In this document: positions 16,504 to 24,830 of the stretch, piece by piece
Layout: every line of letters starts with the position of its first letter
How positions within the stretch are numbered: the first letter of the stretch is position 1
Origin: Sphingopyxis sp. TUF1
GTDB taxonomy: Bacteria > Pseudomonadota > Alphaproteobacteria > Sphingomonadales > Sphingomonadaceae
Direction of reading: 5' to 3'
NCBI RefSeq assembly: GCF_036687315.1
Contig: NZ_CP144683.1
Coordinates: forward strand, 248,001-312,000
DNA length: 64,000 nt
Notes under the pieces: generated by a model
Database searches by the model: none
The model's input: the letters and a program-made list of their open reading frames with translations, nothing else
What the model was told of the DNA's origin: nothing
Position numbers and translations under genes: made by a program

Positions 16504-18351
16504 ATGTCACATCTTACCGACGAAGCCCGCGCGCCCTATCGCCGCGACACCGCCGCCGTGGGCGGAGCCGACAGCCTGGAGGCGATCGTCGCCAAAAATC
16601 CGTCGCGCCGCTCGATCCTGCAGCGCGGCCTGATGGGCCTGTCGGTGATCCCGGTCGCCGCGCTCGCAGCGTGCGGCGATGACGACGGCACGCCGCCGGT
16701 CACGGTCACCCCGACGCCGTCGCCGACGCCAACCCCCACCCCGACCCCGCCGCCGAGCTTCGCGGTCACCTTTGCCGCCATCGCCGCAAATCAAAACGAC
16801 ACGGTGACCGTGCCGAGCGGCTACGGCGTCGATGTGCTGCTGAAAGCCGGCGACTCGATCGAAAGCGGCGCCGCTTATGCCGGCAGTTTCCCGACCCCGG
16901 CGGTCGCCGAAAAATGGGCCGGCGGCAACCATGACGGCATGGAATATTTCGCAATCCCGGGCGTCGACGCCAACCGCGGGGGGCTGCTCGCGATCAATTT
17001 CGAATATCCCGATTTCGGCATCCTGATGGCGGGCAGCTATGATGCCGCGACGGCCACGGCAGACCAGAAAGCGCTGGCGCTGTCGGCGGTCGGTATCGGC
17101 GTTGTCGAGGTTGCCAAGGGCAGCGACGGCAAATGGGCGGTGAAGGCCGGGTCGACCTATAACCGGCGTTATACCGGCAACAGCAGCTATCGCGCGGGCG
17201 GCCCCGCAGCGGGCCTTCTGTCGGGATCGATCAAGGGGATGCTCAATAATTGCGCGAGCGGCCGCACGCCCTGGAACACCTATCTGACGTGCGAGGAAAC
17301 GACCGACAATTATCTCGACCCGACGCAGCCCGAGGCCGATTATGGCTGGGTGGTCGAAATCGACCCGCTGCGCGAGCTGGCGGCGCCGACCAAGCGCACT
17401 GCAATGGGCCGGTTCAGCCACGAAAATGTCGCGTTCATGGCGAGCACCGACAATCGCGTTGCCTTTTACATGGGCGACGATACGACCCCGGGCTGCATCT
17501 ATAAATTCGTGCCCGACCGGGCGTTCAGCCCGTCGAACCGCGCCGCGAACACCGACCTGCTCGACTATGGCACGCTGTATGTCGCGCGTTTCAATCCCGA
17601 CGGCATCGGCGAGTGGCGCGCGCTGGTCGTCGGGCAGAATGGCCTGACCGCGGGCGCGTCGGACCCCGGCAACGTCACCCAGAGCACAACGCCGCCAGCG
17701 CCGACGATCGTCAACTTCAACAACCAGGCCGATGTGCTGATCAACTGCCAGTCGGCGGCGCGCGTCGCCGGCGGCACGGTGATGGACCGCCCCGAATGGC
17801 TGACGGTCGCGCCCGACAACAGCGCAGTTTATTGCACGCTGACCAATAACAGCCGCCGCGCGGTCACCGACCCGTCCAACCCGCGCACCACCAACCTGCA
17901 CGGCCATATCATCAAGTTCCGCGAAACCGGCGATTCGCCGCTCGCGACCAGCTTTACCTGGGAAATTTTCCTGCTGGCGGGCAGCCCCGCGCTGCCTGAT
18001 CCCAATTTGCAGGGCAATATCAACGGCGATCCCTTTTCGAGCCCCGACGGCTTGCGGATCGATCCGAAAGGCCGGATGTGGGTGCAGACCGACGCCAGCA
18101 CGAGCGCATCGGCCACCACGGTGTTCGGCAATAATGCGATGTATTATGTCGATCAGGCGAGCAAGGAATCGAAAAGGTTTCTGGTCGGGCCGCTGGGATG
18201 CGAAATAACCGGCCTGGCCTATACGCCTGACCTCACGACCTTCTTCGTCAATATCCAGCATCCGACAGGCAACTGGCCGGTTGCGGGCGAAGTGCCGCGA
18301 TCCTCGACGATCGTGGTGCGGCGGACCGACAGCCAGCCGGTCGGCAACTGA
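16504..18351 (+). CDS. phoX: PhoX-family alkaline phosphatase, Tat-exported lipoprotein
   Basis: The 615-residue protein hydrolyses phosphomonoesters outside the cytoplasm, with Fe/Ca cofactors in studied PhoX enzymes. It has a twin-arginine leader (SRRSILQRGLMGLSVIPV, Arg35-Arg36), a lipobox ending at Cys57 (ALAAC), a Thr-Pro linker (TPTPSPTPTPTPTPPP) and then the DUF839/PhoX domain. Typical stretches are WAGGNHDGMEYFAIPG, TYLTCEETTDNYLDPTQ, MGRFSHENVAFM, RPEWLTVAPDN and FSSPDGLRIDPKGRMWVQTD. ATG 16504 lies downstream of a six-unit Pho-box array. The long opposite-strand frame is a shadow. Confidence 0.92.
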   Translation: MSHLTDEARAPYRRDTAAVGGADSLEAIVAKNPSRRSILQRGLMGLSVIPVAALAACGDDDGTPPVTVTPTPSPTPTPTPTPPPSFAVTFAAIAANQNDTVTVPSGYGVDVLLKAGDSIESGAAYAGSFPTPAVAEKWAGGNHDGMEYFAIPGVDANRGGLLAINFEYPDFGILMAGSYDAATATADQKALALSAVGIGVVEVAKGSDGKWAVKAGSTYNRRYTGNSSYRAGGPAAGLLSGSIKGMLNNCASGRTPWNTYLTCEETTDNYLDPTQPEADYGWVVEIDPLRELAAPTKRTAMGRFSHENVAFMASTDNRVAFYMGDDTTPGCIYKFVPDRAFSPSNRAANTDLLDYGTLYVARFNPDGIGEWRALVVGQNGLTAGASDPGNVTQSTTPPAPTIVNFNNQADVLINCQSAARVAGGTVMDRPEWLTVAPDNSAVYCTLTNNSRRAVTDPSNPRTTNLHGHIIKFRETGDSPLATSFTWEIFLLAGSPALPDPNLQGNINGDPFSSPDGLRIDPKGRMWVQTDASTSASATTVFGNNAMYYVDQASKESKRFLVGPLGCEITGLAYTPDLTTFFVNIQHPTGNWPVAGEVPRSSTIVVRRTDSQPVGN

Positions 18352-18401
18352 CCGCGCGCCGCCCGCCTGCGCCAACCGGCGACGGCGGGCGGCCGCACCC
18401 T

Positions 18402-18675
18402 TTAGACCCTGTTTCAGTAAGATTGACGCAACGAGATCGTCCAGCGAGCTGTGCTGGGGAGGAGCGTTGCGCAGTGCGGGCCGGTGGCCCGTGCAAGCGA
18501 CGCGACGCGCCCAGCGCGGCTCGCTGGACGACCGCCTGCGGCGGCGGGCCGATTTTGCCGCGAGGACGTCGTTGCTCGTCGGTCACGATGGAAAACCATC
18601 GCTCCCTCCTCGCGCCTCGCCTCGCGGCAAAATCGGCTCCGTCTCGCGCTTCAATCTTACTGAAACAGGGTCTAA
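18402..18675. mobile_element. MITE-like element with 25-bp perfect terminal inverted repeats
   Basis: The ends 18402-18426 (TTAGACCCTGTTTCAGTAAG and five more bases) and 18651-18675 are exact reverse complements. Inside are further nested pairs: GTCCAGCGAGC/GCTCGCTGGAC, and GCCGATTTTGCCGCGAGG/CCTCGCGGCAAAATCGGC. There is no transposase frame. The 274-bp element sits between convergent phoX and the CAP gene, and the latter's TAG stop (18672-18674) lies within the right terminal repeat. No clear target-site duplication is seen. It could be a non-autonomous transposon or a large structured repeat. Confidence 0.7.
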
Positions 18676-19319
18676 GGTCGGCGGGGCGGCGGCGGCGGCG
18701 AGCCGTCGGCGGTCTGCGACATCAGGGTGACGCACATTGTGCGGTGGACGGGGTGGCGGCCGCAGGCGACGCCGGCAAAGCGATGCGTCGGGCGCAGCAG
18801 GCTGAAGCGGTGGCCACGGTCGGGGACGCCGTCGTCGATCAGTAACTGGTCGACGACGCCCTCGGGCGTATGGTGGCCATAGGTGATGACTTCGTTGACA
18901 TAAGGTCCGCCGCCGCGCGCGCGCATCCGCTCGCCCGGCCCCTGCCCGCGCGTATAATGGCCGACCGCGCCCGATCGCGACTGGACCGCGACATGATCGG
19001 CAGCGGCGCGCGCGAGGAGGTCGCTCCATTCCAGTTCGGGCAGCGGCTTTTCGCGTCGCAGCTCGCGGATCGCCTCGTCGACCGCGGCGACGCCCTCGCG
19101 CGTCAATATGTCGATCTCGCCATCCTCGGCGGCGCGGAGCCGCCGCCCCTCGAACCGCGGACGATAGTCGCTGAGGAAATCGGCATAGCCGGCGGGGTCG
19201 CTGCGAAAGCGGTTGAGTTCGGCGAACACGCCTTCCTCGAACCGGTCGGGCGCGGCGAGCGCAGCGGCGCTGCCGAAGGCAAGCAGGAGGGCGGCGGCGA
19301 TGGGGCGCGACGGCTTCAT
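18672..19319 (-). CDS. Secreted CAP/SCP (PR-1-like) domain protein
   Basis: The 215-residue protein has a signal peptide (MKPSRPIAAALLLAFGSAAALAA) and a CAP domain: VFAELNRFRSDPAGYADFL, LEWSDLLARAAADHVAVQSRSG, VGHYTRGQGPGERMRARGG and VNEVITYGHHTPEGVVDQLLIDDGVPDRGHRFSLL. The His residues of the CAP cavity (VGHYT, RGHRFSLL) are present. Function of bacterial CAP proteins is mostly unknown. A Pro-rich tail (SPPPPPRRP) ends exactly where the inverted-repeat element begins, so the native C-terminus may have been altered by its insertion. Confidence 0.85.
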   Translation of the reverse strand: MKPSRPIAAALLLAFGSAAALAAPDRFEEGVFAELNRFRSDPAGYADFLSDYRPRFEGRRLRAAEDGEIDILTREGVAAVDEAIRELRREKPLPELEWSDLLARAAADHVAVQSRSGAVGHYTRGQGPGERMRARGGGPYVNEVITYGHHTPEGVVDQLLIDDGVPDRGHRFSLLRPTHRFAGVACGRHPVHRTMCVTLMSQTADGSPPPPPRRP

Positions 19320-19436
19320 AGCGCGGCGATAAAGCGCCAAGTCTTAACGCTGCGCAACGGCAAAGGCTGGCGCGGGGCGCCACTTGGCGCTAGGGGCGCT
19401 GCGACGCCGGCGCCGCGCCGGCCTGATGGAGTTTTT

Positions 19437-20534
19437 ATGGGTTTCAAATGCGGGATCGTCGGTCTGCCCAATGTGGGCAAGTCCACCCTGTTCAACGCGC
19501 TGACCGAGACCGCGGCGGCGCAGGCGGCAAACTATCCTTTCTGCACGATCGAGCCGAATATCGGCAATGTCGCGGTGCCCGACGACCGGCTCGACAAGCT
19601 GGCGGCGATCGCCGGCAGCAAGAAGATCATCGCGACGCAGCTCGCCTTCGTCGACATCGCCGGCCTCGTGCGCGGCGCGTCGAAGGGCGAAGGGCTGGGT
19701 AACCAGTTCCTCGGCAATATCCGCGAAGTCGATGCGATCGTCCATGTGCTGCGCTGTTTCGAGGATGACGACATCCAGCATGTCGAGAACAGGGTCGACC
19801 CGGTTGCCGATGCCGAGACGGTCGAGACCGAGCTGCTGCTCGCCGACCTTGAAAGCCTGGAAAAGCGCGTCCCCGCCTTTGCCAAAAAGGCGGCGCAGGG
19901 CGACAAGGAAGCGAAGATCGCCGCGTCGGTGCTGGGCAGGGCGCTCGACCTGCTACGCGACGGCAAGCCCGCGCGGCTGGTCGAAACCGGCGACGACGAG
20001 GAAGCGCGCGTGCTGCGCACCGCGCAGCTGCTGACTTCGAAGCCGGTCCTCTACGTCTGCAACGTCGATGAAGGCAGCGCGGCGAACGGTAATGCCTTTT
20101 CGGAAAAGGTCTTCGCCAAGGCCGCGGCCGAGGGTGCGCAGGCGGTGGTCGTGTCGGCGGCGATCGAGAGCGAGCTGGTGACGATGGACATGGCCGACCG
20201 GATGGAGTTCCTGTCGGAGATGGGCCTGACCGAAACCGGCCTCTCGCGCGTTATCCGCGCAGGCTACGAGCTGCTTCACCTCATCACCTTCTTCACCGTC
20301 GGCCCGCAGGAAGCGCGCGCGTGGACCGTGCATCAGGGCGCGACCGCGCCCGAAGCCGCGGGCGAAATCCACAGCGATTTCCAGAAGGGCTTCATCCGCG
20401 CCGAAACGATCGCCTATGACGATTATGTCGCGCTGGGCGGCGAAGCCCGCGCGCGCGAAGCGGGCAAGCTGCGCGCCGAGGGCAAGGCGTATGTTCTGCA
20501 TGATGGCGACGTGATGCATTTTTTGCATAGTTGA
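19437..20534 (+). CDS. ychF: Redox-regulated ATPase/GTPase YchF (Obg family)
   Basis: The 365-residue protein has the P-loop GLPNVGKS (residues 9-16) right after MGFKCGIV, the G2/G3 region YPFCTIEPN and FVDIAGLVRGASKGEGLGNQFL, and a C-terminal TGS domain with LITFFTVGPQEARAWTVHQG and RAETIAYDDYVALGGE. YchF/Ola1 prefers ATP and associates with ribosomes and stress responses. ATG 19437 gives the canonical N-terminus and has GGAG upstream. The frame extends upstream through the opposite-strand CAP gene, which is not coding. Confidence 0.96.
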   Translation: MGFKCGIVGLPNVGKSTLFNALTETAAAQAANYPFCTIEPNIGNVAVPDDRLDKLAAIAGSKKIIATQLAFVDIAGLVRGASKGEGLGNQFLGNIREVDAIVHVLRCFEDDDIQHVENRVDPVADAETVETELLLADLESLEKRVPAFAKKAAQGDKEAKIAASVLGRALDLLRDGKPARLVETGDDEEARVLRTAQLLTSKPVLYVCNVDEGSAANGNAFSEKVFAKAAAEGAQAVVVSAAIESELVTMDMADRMEFLSEMGLTETGLSRVIRAGYELLHLITFFTVGPQEARAWTVHQGATAPEAAGEIHSDFQKGFIRAETIAYDDYVALGGEARAREAGKLRAEGKAYVLHDGDVMHFLHS

Positions 20535-20552
20535 TCGCGTGGCTGACCAAAC

Positions 20553-20942
20553 TTCGTCATTGCGAGGAGCGTAGCGACGAAGCAATCTCCAGCGATGCGC
20601 CATGACACTCAACCCGCAGTTTACATCATGACCAACGGGAAGGACGGCGTGCTATACACCGGCGTCACGTCGAATCTTATCGGTCGTGTGTGGCAGCACC
20701 GGGAAAAGCGGAGCGGGTTTTCGGCGCGTTATCGATGTGACAAGCTGGTTTGGTTTGAAATGCACGGCGACATGCATTCCGCCATCAGCCGCGAGAAGCA
20801 GATCAAGGCGGGATCACGGGCAAGGAAAATTACTCTTATTGAAGCCGGAAATCCGGAGTGGCGAGACCTGTTTCCTGAACTAACCGGACAATAGGCCGAT
20901 AGCTGGAGATTGCTTCGTCGCTCCGCTCCTCGCAATGACGAA
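20553..20942. mobile_element. Inverted-repeat-bounded unit carrying a GIY-YIG gene
   Basis: A 41-bp sequence at 20553-20593 (TTCGTCATTGCGAGGAGCGT and on) recurs in reverse at 20902-20942 with a single mismatch. The pair tightly encloses the GIY-YIG gene, whose start lies 1 bp after the left copy and whose stop lies 7 bp before the right copy. The repeat is of the CATTGCGAGGAGC...AAGCAATCTCC type, dispersed in many bacterial genomes. A compact 390-bp unit with nuclease and ends suggests a mobile or formerly mobile cassette. Confidence 0.65.
20595..20894 (+). CDS. GIY-YIG nuclease-domain protein
   Basis: The 99-residue product is a single GIY-YIG domain of the small UvrC-like/YhbQ-related group. 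The paired motifs are VYIMTN (Tyr10) and LYTGVT (Tyr21), followed by the Arg of NLIGRVWQHR and the Glu of SREKQIKAGSRARK, which are the usual catalytic positions. The C-terminal IEAGNPEWRDLFPEL is characteristic of this subfamily. It has no obvious ribosome site, since the start follows the left terminal repeat directly. The gene fills the space between two inverted repeats, so I think it belongs to that unit rather than to a neighbouring operon. Confidence 0.9.
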   Translation: MRHDTQPAVYIMTNGKDGVLYTGVTSNLIGRVWQHREKRSGFSARYRCDKLVWFEMHGDMHSAISREKQIKAGSRARKITLIEAGNPEWRDLFPELTGQ

Positions 20943-20946
20943 TGCC

Positions 20947-21342
20947 TCAGGGCTCGAACGCCGCCAATATCGGGCATGGCCCCGTCTCGCTCGCCGCGCA
21001 TTGATCGGCGAGGCGCGCGAGGGCGGCGCGGGTTTGGGTCATTTGGGCGATCTTCGCGTCGAGCGCGTCGATGCGCTGGTGCGCGAGGGTGCGGACGCGG
21101 GCGCGGTCGTCGCTCTGGTCGAGCGCGAGCAATTCGCCGATCTCCTCGAGCGTGAAGCCCGCCGCCTGTGCCGCGCGGATGAATTTCAGTCGCCCGAGGT
21201 CATCCTCGTCGTAGCGGCGTATCCCGCCGCCCCAGCCGTCGCCGCCGCTGCGCGCGGGCGTGCCCATCAGGCCGCGGCGCTGATAATAGCGTATCGTTTC
21301 GACGCCGACGTCGCCCGCGGCGGCCAGTTTGCCGATCGTCAT
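20947..21342 (-). CDS. MerR-family regulator (mercury-type operator, altered metal site)
   Basis: The 131-residue protein is a MerR regulator: MTIGKLAAAGDVGVETIRYYQRRGLM is the winged-helix start, GGIRRYDEDDLGRLKFIRAAQAAGFTLEEI the second HTH part, and a dimerisation helix follows. Compared with mercury MerR, the Cys of the dimer helix (Cys82) is missing (LALDQSDDRARV) while two C-terminal cysteines remain (DQCAASETGPCPIL). It therefore probably does not sense Hg(II) in the standard three-Cys way. The divergent gene is a glutaredoxin-MauE fusion driven by a classic 19-bp-spaced promoter. ATG 21348 is an alternative start. Confidence 0.88.
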   Translation of the reverse strand: MTIGKLAAAGDVGVETIRYYQRRGLMGTPARSGGDGWGGGIRRYDEDDLGRLKFIRAAQAAGFTLEEIGELLALDQSDDRARVRTLAHQRIDALDAKIAQMTQTRAALARLADQCAASETGPCPILAAFEP

Positions 21343-21351
21343 CTGCATCGC

Positions 21352-21382
21352 TTGACTCCGTACCATGGTACGGATGCTATAT
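21352..21382 (+). promoter_or_regulatory. MerR-type promoter/operator with 19-bp spacer
   Basis: TTGACT (21352-21357) and CTATAT (21377-21382) are separated by 19 bp instead of 17, and the spacer is an exact palindrome, TCCGTACCATGGTACGGA at 21357-21374. This is the MerR arrangement, in which the activator untwists the DNA. TTGACTCCGTAC is the same as in mercury-resistance operators. Expected transcription starts near the ATG at 21390, so the mRNA may be almost leaderless. Confidence 0.85.
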
Positions 21383-21389
21383 GGGAGGC

Positions 21390-22127
21390 ATGACAAAACA
21401 GGCAATCCTTCATCGCATGGTCATGCCGGGGCACATCTGCCCCTATGGCCTGAAAGCCAAATATCTGCTCGAGCGCCGCGGCTTCACCGTCGATGACCGC
21501 TGGTTGACCACGCGTGAGGAAACCGATGCGTTCAAGGCGGCGCACGGCGTCCAGACGACGCCGCAGACCTTTATCGGCGGCGAGCGGATCGGCGGCTATG
21601 ACGATTTGCGCCGCCATTTCGGGCTGAAGGTCGCCGACCCCGACGCGACGAGCTACACGCCCGTCATCGCGCTGTTCGCGATGACTGGGCTGATGGCGCT
21701 GGCGGCAAGTTTTGCCGCTTATGGCGATGCCTTCACCCTTCGCGCCGCCGAATGGTTCATTTCGTTCAGCATGATCGTGCTGGCGCTGCTGAAATTACAG
21801 GACGTCGATAAATTCGCGACGATGTTCCTGAATTACGACCTGCTCGCGCGGCGCTGGGTTCCCTATGCGAGCATCTATCCGTTCGCCGAAGGGCTGGCGG
21901 GCGTGCTGATGACCGCGCACGCGCTGCCCTGGCTGTCGATCCCGCTGGCGCTGTTCATCGGCGGCATCGGCGCGGTGTCGGTGTTCAAGGCGGTCTATAT
22001 CGACAAGCGCGACATCAAATGCGCGTGCGTCGGCGGCAGCAGCAAGGTGCCGCTGGGGTTCGTGTCGCTGACCGAAAATCTGATGATGGTCGCGATGGCG
22101 CTGTGGATGGCGCGCATGTGGGTGTAA
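21390..22127 (+). CDS. Glutaredoxin-MauE/DoxX-like membrane fusion protein
   Basis: The 245-residue protein has an N-terminal glutaredoxin domain (residues 1-80: HICPYGLKAKYLLERRGF with Cys17, TREETDAFKAAHGVQTTPQTFIGG and a GGYDDLR end). A four-helix MauE-type membrane domain follows (TPVIALFAMTGLMALAASF, WFISFSMIVLALLKL, MTAHALPWLSIPLALFIGG and MVAMALWMARMWV). A Cys pair, IKCACVGG, lies near the end. MauE-type proteins take part in disulfide formation. Control by the divergent MerR protein through the 21,352-21,382 promoter is strongly suggested. ATG 21381 overlaps the -10 element and is unlikely. Confidence 0.87.
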   Translation: MTKQAILHRMVMPGHICPYGLKAKYLLERRGFTVDDRWLTTREETDAFKAAHGVQTTPQTFIGGERIGGYDDLRRHFGLKVADPDATSYTPVIALFAMTGLMALAASFAAYGDAFTLRAAEWFISFSMIVLALLKLQDVDKFATMFLNYDLLARRWVPYASIYPFAEGLAGVLMTAHALPWLSIPLALFIGGIGAVSVFKAVYIDKRDIKCACVGGSSKVPLGFVSLTENLMMVAMALWMARMWV

Positions 22128-22208
22128 GGACGTCGCCGAACTGTCATTGATGAAACGCAGGGCTGGGCTATCGAGGGGCATTCGATTCGCCCCGACGGAG
22201 CCCAAGCC

Positions 22209-23774
22209 ATGTATAACCGCCGCCATTTCCTTGCCGGAGCGACGATCGCCGGGCTTGCCGCGCCAGCGATCGTCCGCGCCCAGGGTATTTTGCGCGACTT
22301 TCCCTTTCAGCTGGGCGTCGCGGCGGGCGATCCGGCGAGCGACGGCTTCGTCATCTGGACGCGCCTTGCCCCCGAGCCGATGGAGCGCCACGGCGGGATG
22401 CCGCTGACCAACGTGCCCGTCGAATGGGAGGTCGCGAGCGACGGCGGTTTTCGCGACGTGGTGGCGAAGGGCACCGTGCTCGCGCGCCCCGAACTGGCGC
22501 ACAGCGTCCATGTCGAGGTTGCGGGATTGCAGCCCGACCGGCCCTATTATTACCGCTTTACCGCCGCGGGCGAACGCAGCCTGCGCGGGCGCGCGCGCAC
22601 GCTGCCTGCGCCGGGAGCAAAGGTCGATGCGCTGAAATTCGGCGTCGCGGGGTGCCAGCATTTCGAGGCGGGTTTTTATGGCGCCTATCGCCATCTGGCG
22701 CGCGAGGAACTGGCCTTCGTCTATCATTATGGCGACTTCATTTATGAATATCGCCACGACTATCTGTTCGACGACGGCCTGCCGTTCCGCCCGGTGCGCC
22801 AATATGCGCAGCGCGCGCTGTTCGACCTCACCGATTTCCGCAATGCCTATGCCCAGACGCTGCTCGACATCGACCAGCAAGCGGTGCGATCGGTCCACGC
22901 GCATCTGTCGAGCTTTGACGATCACGAGATTCGCAACGACTGGGTGTCGGACATCGACAACTGGAAATTGGGGCTCGACGGCAACGATCCCGATGCCGCG
23001 CCGCCCGAGATCTTTATGCTGAAGAAACAGGCGGCGATGCAGGCGTGGTACGAGCATATGCCCGTTCGCCGGTCGCTGCTGCCGCGCGGCGGCATGGTCG
23101 CGGCGCACCGCGAGTTTCGTTACGGCGACCTGATGGCGATGCAGCTGCTCGACACGCGGCAATATCGCGACGACCAGCCGTGCGGCGACGGTTTCAAGCC
23201 CGCCTGCCCCGACGTTTTCGCGAAGGACCGGCAGGTGCTGGGCAAGGTGCAGGACGAGTGGCTGGCGCGCAACCTGTCGCGCGGCGGCGCGACGTGGAAT
23301 GCGCTGGCGCAGCAGGTGACGATGATGTCGCTCGACCGGCGACGGCGCCCGGAGGAAACCGAGAAGATCATGAACCTCGACAGCTGGGCGGGGTATGAAG
23401 CGCCGCGGACGCGGATACTGTCGCGCTTTGCGGGGCTGGACAATAATGTCGTGCTGACGGGCGACGAGCATCAGAATTTCTGCGGCGACCTGGCGCTGAA
23501 GGACAAGATTGTCGCAGCCGAATTCGTCGCCACCTCGATCTCAAGCGGCGGCGACGGCAGCGAAAAGCGGGTCGGCACCGACGAATGGCTGGCGCGCAAT
23601 CCCGAACTCAAATTTGCGAACGACCAGCGCGGCTATCTGGTCTGCGAAGTCAATCGCGAGGCGTGGCAGACGCATTTCATGGTCGTCGACAAGGTGACGA
23701 CGCCGGTGAACACATTGTCGAAACGCGCGACGGGCGTCGTCGAACGCGGCGTGGCGGGCGTGAAGATGGCTTAG
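22209..23774 (+). CDS. phoD: PhoD-family alkaline phosphatase/phosphodiesterase, Tat-exported
   Basis: The 521-residue enzyme has a twin-arginine leader (MYNRRHFLAGATIAGLAAPAIVRA) and the PhoD layout: an Ig-like N-terminal domain (FQLGVAAGDPASDGFVIWTRLAP, ELAHSVHVEVAGLQPDRPYYYRF) and the metallophosphatase core (FGVAGCQHFE, FVYHYGDFIYEY, SSFDDHEIRNDW, LTGDEHQNFCGDLAL). The metal ligands Asp/Asn/His in these motifs are present. One Pho-box half (CTGTCAT) lies at 22141-22147, 62 bp upstream, but its second half is not recognisable. A second paralogue is encoded at 53,850. Confidence 0.93.
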   Translation: MYNRRHFLAGATIAGLAAPAIVRAQGILRDFPFQLGVAAGDPASDGFVIWTRLAPEPMERHGGMPLTNVPVEWEVASDGGFRDVVAKGTVLARPELAHSVHVEVAGLQPDRPYYYRFTAAGERSLRGRARTLPAPGAKVDALKFGVAGCQHFEAGFYGAYRHLAREELAFVYHYGDFIYEYRHDYLFDDGLPFRPVRQYAQRALFDLTDFRNAYAQTLLDIDQQAVRSVHAHLSSFDDHEIRNDWVSDIDNWKLGLDGNDPDAAPPEIFMLKKQAAMQAWYEHMPVRRSLLPRGGMVAAHREFRYGDLMAMQLLDTRQYRDDQPCGDGFKPACPDVFAKDRQVLGKVQDEWLARNLSRGGATWNALAQQVTMMSLDRRRRPEETEKIMNLDSWAGYEAPRTRILSRFAGLDNNVVLTGDEHQNFCGDLALKDKIVAAEFVATSISSGGDGSEKRVGTDEWLARNPELKFANDQRGYLVCEVNREAWQTHFMVVDKVTTPVNTLSKRATGVVERGVAGVKMA

Positions 23775-23808
23775 AGCATCGAGCGTTAAATAACCATCAT
23801 CCCCAAAT

Positions 23809-23896
23809 CCGTTTGTGCTGAGCTTGTCGAAGCACCGTCCTTCTTCTTGCGGCGTTAAAAAAAAGAACGGCCCTTCGACAAGCTCAGGGCAAACGG
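23809..23896. terminator. REP-like hairpin between convergent genes, probable bidirectional terminator
   Basis: The arms 23809-23838 and 23867-23896 match in 26 of 30 positions as inverted repeats around the core GAGCTTGTCGAAG/CTTCGACAAGCTC. The loop contains GTTAAAAAAAAG, a poly-A/T run suited to termination. It lies between phoD and the oppositely directed DUF1206 gene. The core is a very common dispersed repeat in sphingomonads. Confidence 0.7.
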
Positions 23897-23925
23897 TTCA
23901 TATTTAAGGCTCCCCGCTCCAGCCC

Positions 23926-24723
23926 CTAGCGCGCGGCCGCCTTGAGCCGCGCGACGACATCTTCGTCGCGGATGCGGCGCCACTTCGCCTCGACAAAGCT
24001 GTGGACGCCGAACAGGAACAGCCCGGCGGCAACGAGCAGATAGAGTTCGGCATGTTCGGTGAGCGCCGACAGGGCATCGCCCAGCCCCTTGACCTCGCCG
24101 GCCGACCCGAACCAGCCCGCGCGGACCAGCGAGACGCCGATGACGGCGAAGACCACCGCGCGCGCCGCCAGCCCGGCGCGGCCGACGGGTACGGCCCACG
24201 CCGGCGCTTCGGCAGAAAGGCCCTGCATGAATTCGGTCGTCCAGGCTTTCATCGCCTGATGCGCAGCGGCCGCAAGAAAGCCGAGGCCGATGGCGCCCAG
24301 CAGCGTGCCGCCGAGCGGCATGTCAAGCAGCATCCCGGCGGCCGCCTGTTCCTGTTCGCCATTGCTTCCGGCGCTACTGCCCGTTGCGAGCCGCACCGCT
24401 GCCCACGCCAGGACGAAATGCGCGATGCCGCTGGCCGCATAGCCGATGCGGGTCGCGATACCCTTGGCATCGTCGCCCTTGCCGTCGCTGTCGAGCGCGG
24501 CGCCATAAAGGCGATAGGCGCCGTAGAGCGCCAGTCCAAGAGCGAGAAGCGCGAGCAGATAGGGTCCGCCCGCCATCTCTTTCACCGCGCGAAACACGCC
24601 CTGCGGACTCGCGTCGGACGCATTGCCGCTGGTCAGCGCAAAAAAGGCCAGCAGGCAATAAACGACGCCCCGCGCGCACCAGCCGGCGCGGGCGAAGGTT
24701 TCGAGGTGGCGAAGTCGGTTCAT
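23926..24723 (-). CDS. DUF1206 membrane protein
   Basis: The 265-residue protein consists of three repeats of a two-helix unit, each opened by a related motif: ETFARAGWCARGVVYCLLAF, RIGYAASGIAHFVLAWAAV and VGRAGLAARAVVFAVIGVSL. This threefold structure defines DUF1206, an inner-membrane family of unknown function often found with stress genes. A short charged tail (EAKWRRIRDEDVVARLK) is cytoplasmic by the positive-inside rule. There is no clear operon partner; the lipoprotein gene ends 107 bp upstream. Confidence 0.9.
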   Translation of the reverse strand: MNRLRHLETFARAGWCARGVVYCLLAFFALTSGNASDASPQGVFRAVKEMAGGPYLLALLALGLALYGAYRLYGAALDSDGKGDDAKGIATRIGYAASGIAHFVLAWAAVRLATGSSAGSNGEQEQAAAGMLLDMPLGGTLLGAIGLGFLAAAAHQAMKAWTTEFMQGLSAEAPAWAVPVGRAGLAARAVVFAVIGVSLVRAGWFGSAGEVKGLGDALSALTEHAELYLLVAAGLFLFGVHSFVEAKWRRIRDEDVVARLKAAAR

Positions 24724-24830
24724 CGGGCTGCTCCCATCGGTGATGCGAGCCGAACGCTTCGCCGTCGCGGCGGTTCCGGCAGGCTAAGCCGCCGTCACCG
24801 CCGTAACCGTTTCAATCAGAAGGACGCGGA

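Noticed and set aside
16700..16760. Short tandem DNA repeat as a CRISPR-like or microsatellite feature
   Set aside because: It is the Thr-Pro linker of PhoX, a coding low-complexity stretch; no CRISPR array is present in the window.
16507..18375. 622-codon minus-strand frame opposite phoX
   Set aside because: Antisense shadow of the PhoX domain, no ribosome site and low-complexity Arg/Gly-rich product.
22141..22151. Pho box before phoD
   Set aside because: Only one half (CTGTCAT) is present; the position of the second repeat reads AAACGCA-like, so I record a half-site only.
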